DNA of 64,000 nt, taken from Nymphaea colorata. Taxonomy: Eukaryota > Streptophyta > Magnoliopsida > Nymphaeales > Nymphaeaceae. How positions within the stretch are numbered: the stretch's first letter is position 1; each line of letters begins with the position of its first letter. Positions 59,784 through 64,000 of the stretch are shown piece after piece. Both the position numbers and the translations under genes were made by a program. The DNA is taken from the NCBI RefSeq assembly GCF_008831285.2, contig NC_045139.1, forward strand, positions 35,251,706-35,315,705, read 5' to 3'. The notes beneath the pieces were generated by a model. The model was not told the origin of the DNA. It did not search any database and saw nothing but the letters and a program-made list of their open reading frames with translations.

Positions 59784-61189
59784 TGCTCCTCAATGCAATC
59801 AGTTTGGCACCTTAGCACAAGCAGAGCACAATGAAAATTGATTGCCACATACATAGCCACTCCATACTTCATTACTTTGTCTCAAAAAACATTACCTTTG
59901 TTCTTAATTGTCGTATTGAGAACGTCACATTTTTAATTGTTCCCGCAGCCACAATGATCTTACGGTTTAACTATGAAACTGAACTTTGCCTCATTTGGAT
60001 AAATGCATGGACTGCTGGTGGGATTTGCTTGTTCCCTGGACCAACAAATCACCTCTTGTTTTCCTTTTCAAGCAAAGATAAACAGCGCCTCCCACACCAA
60101 TCCCGTAGCAATGGCTGCTAAAAGTTATTAAAGTTTTCTCTTGTAATACTGAAAAAACTATCCACCTTTTTTTTCTTGTTTTTAATGGAATATTGAAAGG
60201 CCATCAAGAAGATGCAACAGTGTAAAAAATAGCACCTGTCAAGAATTTCACGAAACGAAGGGGCTAGCAGCAGATGAGAGGTTTTTTATCCTTGGCCTTT
60301 TTTTTTAAGGGAAAAAAAGGAAGAAAAAAGTTGTCCTCTTTTAGTATAAATATGAGACATGGCTGATTTCAAACCCTTCCCATTCACCTTGAAGCCACAA
60401 GTTCAACTTTCTAGCCAAGTGAACCAGGCTCTCGATCAATTAAATTAAGTTTTCTAATTTAAAAGAAAAAAATTTCTGACGGCCTTCAAGGGGTTGCGTG
60501 ATCACCTGTATTCTACTATGGTCTCAGGATGCTCAAATGCAGATACCCATAAATTTAATTCAAACCAGACCCTTCTCTCTTCACGTTAGATCAGATCTTT
60601 TGGCCGTGTAAAACAGCAAAATGGGGACCTCAAGTATCGGACTTTAGTAAGGTTCTAGGTTTTCTTGACCAGGGGTTGTCGATTTGGTGATGATCTCTGG
60701 CCGCATCAACAAAGTCGTGCCACATTAAATCCACACTTAAAATGATTTGCTCTCAAAGACGCACTAAACGATTTAAATTCAAGCAAGTTGCTTCCTCCAA
60801 CGAGTAGTTTTGGCAATTAAGAACTGCAGATCCAACCTGGGCCCACCAGCTTAACATTCTTTTATTGGTAGAATCAATTTGGCACATATTTCAAGTTCAT
60901 AAGCAGTCCCCGCAGTTCTGGGCCGTATATATGGAACAAATCTAAAGAATCCTCGAGGCGTCAAGAAAAACATGGAAAAAAATTTTGCTCCTAAGCAACC
61001 TTTTGGTCAGCTAGTATCTTTTTGTTCCTTCCATCTCCCTTGTGGTGACCAAAATTAACAAAGCACAGAAGATTCAGAGGTCATAGACTAACCATGGTCT
61101 ATCATAATATGATAATTTCACATTAGCACTTACAGAAATGACCAGGGAAGCCATCGAGATAACCTCAACAACTGCTTTCAACGCTTTTC
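59784..61189. other. Intergenic; likely 3' flank of the minus-strand gene at 61.2 kb
   Basis: A 96-codon open frame at 59831-60121 (+) has no recognisable domain. The 200-300 bases below 61190 should be the 3' UTR of the neighbouring minus-strand gene. Confidence 0.45.
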
Positions 61190-61937
61190 TTACTTGATTT
61201 CACTGCACCGGATCTCGATGGGCTCATTCTTCACATAACCAGACAACCCAACAATCAAGAGTACTGACACAAGCGACCCGTACTCAGCTAACAGTACCTG
61301 CACGAAAGAAATTGCCAAGCATGAGACGCACATACTGAACATTGACCTTCTCAAAGGAATATAGCATTACCATTCTCACCTTGGCCTGAGAAATTTCAGT
61401 TGTTCCAGCAAATAAAGATTGACCGAAGGAAACATGACGGTTAAGAACAAAATTAGCGTCATATATGCCACAAAACAGAGACATTAAAACAAGGGTAAAA
61501 TTCAAACCAAGTAGCTAGCTCAGTTAAAAAGAATCATACCCATTTAAACTTCTGCTCTGGAAGTTGCTCTGCAAGGATATCCAAAGGCTCAATGGCAGTT
61601 GAATAGGCTTCCTAGAAACCAAATTCAGTTTGAGTCAGATAATTGGAAAAAAACTCACACAAGGTGCTCCTAAGGGGAACCAAAGCATACCCTGTAGAAC
61701 TGCCTTTGAAGGCACCCAGAATTTAACCACTGCTGGAGCACCATAGAAAACACCTTTGCCTTTCGATTCTAGTATGAAGCAGTGAGAGACAGCATACAAA
61801 CACAATCTCAGAAGAATGTTTATCACAAAAGAACTTACGCATTGAGCTGTTCCCAGGATTTGGAAGATCTACCCACGACAACATCAAATAAGTCTTTTGT
61901 CCAAGTGTCATCATCAAGACTTACATCATATGCAGTC
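61190..61937 (-). CDS. 3' exons of an unrecognised plant gene with a C-terminal hydrophobic segment (partial)
   Basis: Four consecutive exons read on the minus strand. 61839-61937 carries TAYDVSLDDDTWTKDLFDVVVG..SWEQLN. 61691-61768 carries NRKAKVFSMVLQQWLNSG. 61540-61611 carries EAYSTAIEPLDILAEQLPEQ. 61190-61297 carries VLLAEYGSLVSVLLIVGLSG and the stop. The last three join in phase 0 with GT-AG introns. The final exon has a hydrophobic stretch of about 14 residues that could be a membrane anchor. The join between the first two is a problem: the strong GTAAGT donor leaves phase 2, while the next exon is open only in phase 0. A GC donor, another acceptor or a frameshift is possible. I do not recognise the family. 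Upstream exons should lie above 61937. Confidence 0.6.
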
Positions 61938-64000
61938 CTGCAATTGTCAAAATAGTAAGTCAAGCAGAGTACAGACAAACACGAAAATAATGATGAATTC
62001 AGATATCAGGTAATCTGAATTAGTTTCAAATTTTCAATAACTCTCCTCCAAAAAAGGATAGCTACAATAAACTAAACGTCTTAAAATGGTATGTTGATAT
62101 TCACAAGATTGGAGGATAAGTTGGATGATTGGATCACGCTCATGGACCTGAATAATTTTGGAAAGTGCATCTGTTCACAAGTTAAAGGAAAGGAAAAATT
62201 TTAACAAATACACCCAAGGTTTCACCATAATCAAAAGATAAACATACATAGGATTTTTCTGTGGTTAACCAAAAGGTCCAAATATAAAGTTCGCTGTTAA
62301 CTGGGTGGTAAAAGTACCTGTTCACCATACAAACGATTAAGGCTTTATGAGGTAAAAAAAAAAAGATTAAAATCTACCTGTTTAACTTTGAACTGTGGAT
62401 GATATATGATGTACAAGCATCATTGAATTACTATAGGGGTACAAAAGTTGAGAGAAGAAAATAAGAAATATTTGAATCCGAAACAACACAAAGAAATAAG
62501 TCTAATTTGAGAAGTATTTCAGTCATTTTGGCTCGTGGACTTATCTTGCATTTAAACAACCAACGTTAATCTGATTAAATGTGCATTTGGTTAACACATA
62601 ACAGTGCAAAAACTTGGGTGTGCTTTTACCAAGATTGAAATCTTATGCATGTCTTTGATTGATACCAAAACATTAAAAGTGTGTGCGCATTTGTGCATGC
62701 ATGTGTGTGTGTATGTAATGTGTTTCTTACTCTAAGGAAATTAACAAGTAGTCCAAGCAATAATTTCTAAGGGACTTTTCTCAAAATGAAAACATTAACG
62801 AAAACAATCCAAAAAGAAGGTAAAGCATAAGGAAAGAAACTGTGATTTATGCAGGGGACTTGGATCTGGTTGCAGACTTGGCAATTCTGAAGTTCCATAT
62901 TAGCAGTTTGGCCAGATCGTGGACTTGTGGATCGCCTAGAAGCCCACTTGCATCCTTCAGGACAGAAGGTTGAGAAGGTGCAGGTGTAGAAAAAGTGAAG
63001 GTATGCAGGTATAGTGCTTCAGGAATGTGAGAAGAACAGACAGATTGCTTGCTTAACAGTGTTGGATAAAAACATTCAGCAGTTAGATTAACTTTTCTAG
63101 ATGCATTTGCCTTAGAAATTCCTTTGATAGAACGTTTCCGACCAGATCTGGACCTTCATCAAAAACTTTACTGAATTGTACATCTGGAACAGGAAACAGT
63201 ACAATGTATTAGGATGTGACGCATAACTCCTTACTACCAAGTACCAACCATTCTCCTTTGGTCCTTTATCTTTAAACGTGTCACGAGCGTAAAAACCCCC
63301 CATGGGTGCACATGTTGCCATAGGACCATAAGCTACACATATGTTACTGACCAAAGCTTTCTGACAAAGTAAGGATGTCTGGGGACCTAAACATGTGCCT
63401 ATAGGTCAAAATAGAAGTGCCTGGTATGGTTGTACATCTAAAAGTCAGTATCAAGTGAAGAAAGACTAGTAGCATAACCCAGTAAGATCACAGTGTTTGA
63501 GAGTGCATAAAATGAGTCATCTTAATTGCCAAACAAAAGTAACAGTTTGGTGAAATGCAAACTGAAGAACCTTCCACCAGAAAAGAAGAGATTTTTCATG
63601 CTTTTCTGACGTTTTTGCTTGACCACTATTATTTTCATGTTACTTTTAGTTATTGACATGAATGTTTGATTTTGTGCTACTTTAGCACATATGAACCTTT
63701 CAGGCAACAACCTTTTATTTTATCCCTCAAACATTCAAGCAACTCCTTGGCTAGCTCATTTGCACATCTGTGTTGAACATGCCACGTGAACCACTTAGGA
63801 ACTATGTCCTTTGATACATTTATATGAACTTATGAATTATTTTGCTTCAAGTTTTCTGGATCATATATATATTATGTGTGAGTGTGTTAATGTTTATCCT
63901 TGTTGTACCCTATACTCTTATCTTCTAAAATTGTGATATCCAAACCCATATCACTGTACCCACACCCAGCCCCGTATACACACCCATGTGATTTATCAAG
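61938..64000 (-). other. Probable upstream part of the right-edge gene, or a second gene; exons unresolved
   Basis: Two stretches on the minus strand look protein-like. At about 62080-62170, following an AACAG acceptor-like site, the frame reads DALSKIIQVHERDPIIQLILQ. At 62847-63155 a 102-codon frame without an ATG reads through KRSIKGISKANASRK and SVLKDASGLLGDPQ to a TAA at 62847-62849. Neither has a phase that fits the 61937 acceptor by simple splicing. The remainder, 63160-64000, is AT-rich with no gene seen. Confidence 0.3.

Overview
This window looks like nuclear DNA of a flowering plant. It has plant-specific gene families (JAZ/TIFY, GEM-like GRAM, CURLY FLAG LEAF-type WW protein, CYSTM), short GT-AG introns, AT-rich intergenic DNA with GC-richer exons, and a mix of hAT, MITE, SINE and LINE debris with many AT/AG/CT microsatellites. 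The species cannot be named from sequence alone.

Layout. 1-5.8 kb is intergenic DNA with short inverted-repeat elements and tandem duplications. 6.26-9.20 kb (+) is a complete six-exon JAZ gene of the JAZ10/TIFY9 type, with three G-boxes just upstream. 9.2-19.8 kb has no convincing gene; it holds a 456-bp hAT-type MITE with an exact 8-bp target duplication and several tandem repeats. 19.82-23.17 kb is a nearly complete but decayed hAT transposon. 23.63-29.67 kb (-) is a three-exon CYSTM gene whose 49-nt last exon lies beyond a 5.3-kb intron. 31.77-33.38 kb (+) is a three-exon GEM-like GRAM gene with a clear TATA box, divergent from the CYSTM gene. 42.26-43.06 kb (-) is a two-exon CFL1-like WW/zinc-ribbon gene, also with a TATA box. 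43.3-61 kb is gene-poor, with MITEs, a 71-bp minisatellite, a decayed LINE (-) and nested repeats. 61.19-61.94 kb (-) carries the 3' exons of a gene I do not recognise; more of it, or another gene, may lie in 62-64 kb.

The four recognised genes are independent single-copy-like loci with no operon or cluster logic. The most informative points are two splicing switches. Retention of the last JAZ intron would remove the end of the Jas motif. Retention of the long CYSTM intron would swap the cysteine-rich membrane tail for a cysteine-poor hydrophobic one. I found no sign of a wholly new multi-gene system. The best lead for something undescribed is the unrecognised gene at the right edge.

All exon models were built by hand from reading frame, splice signals and phase. 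The JAZ (212 aa), CYSTM (104 aa), GEM-like (269 aa) and CFL1-like (185 aa) models all join in frame with GT-AG introns.
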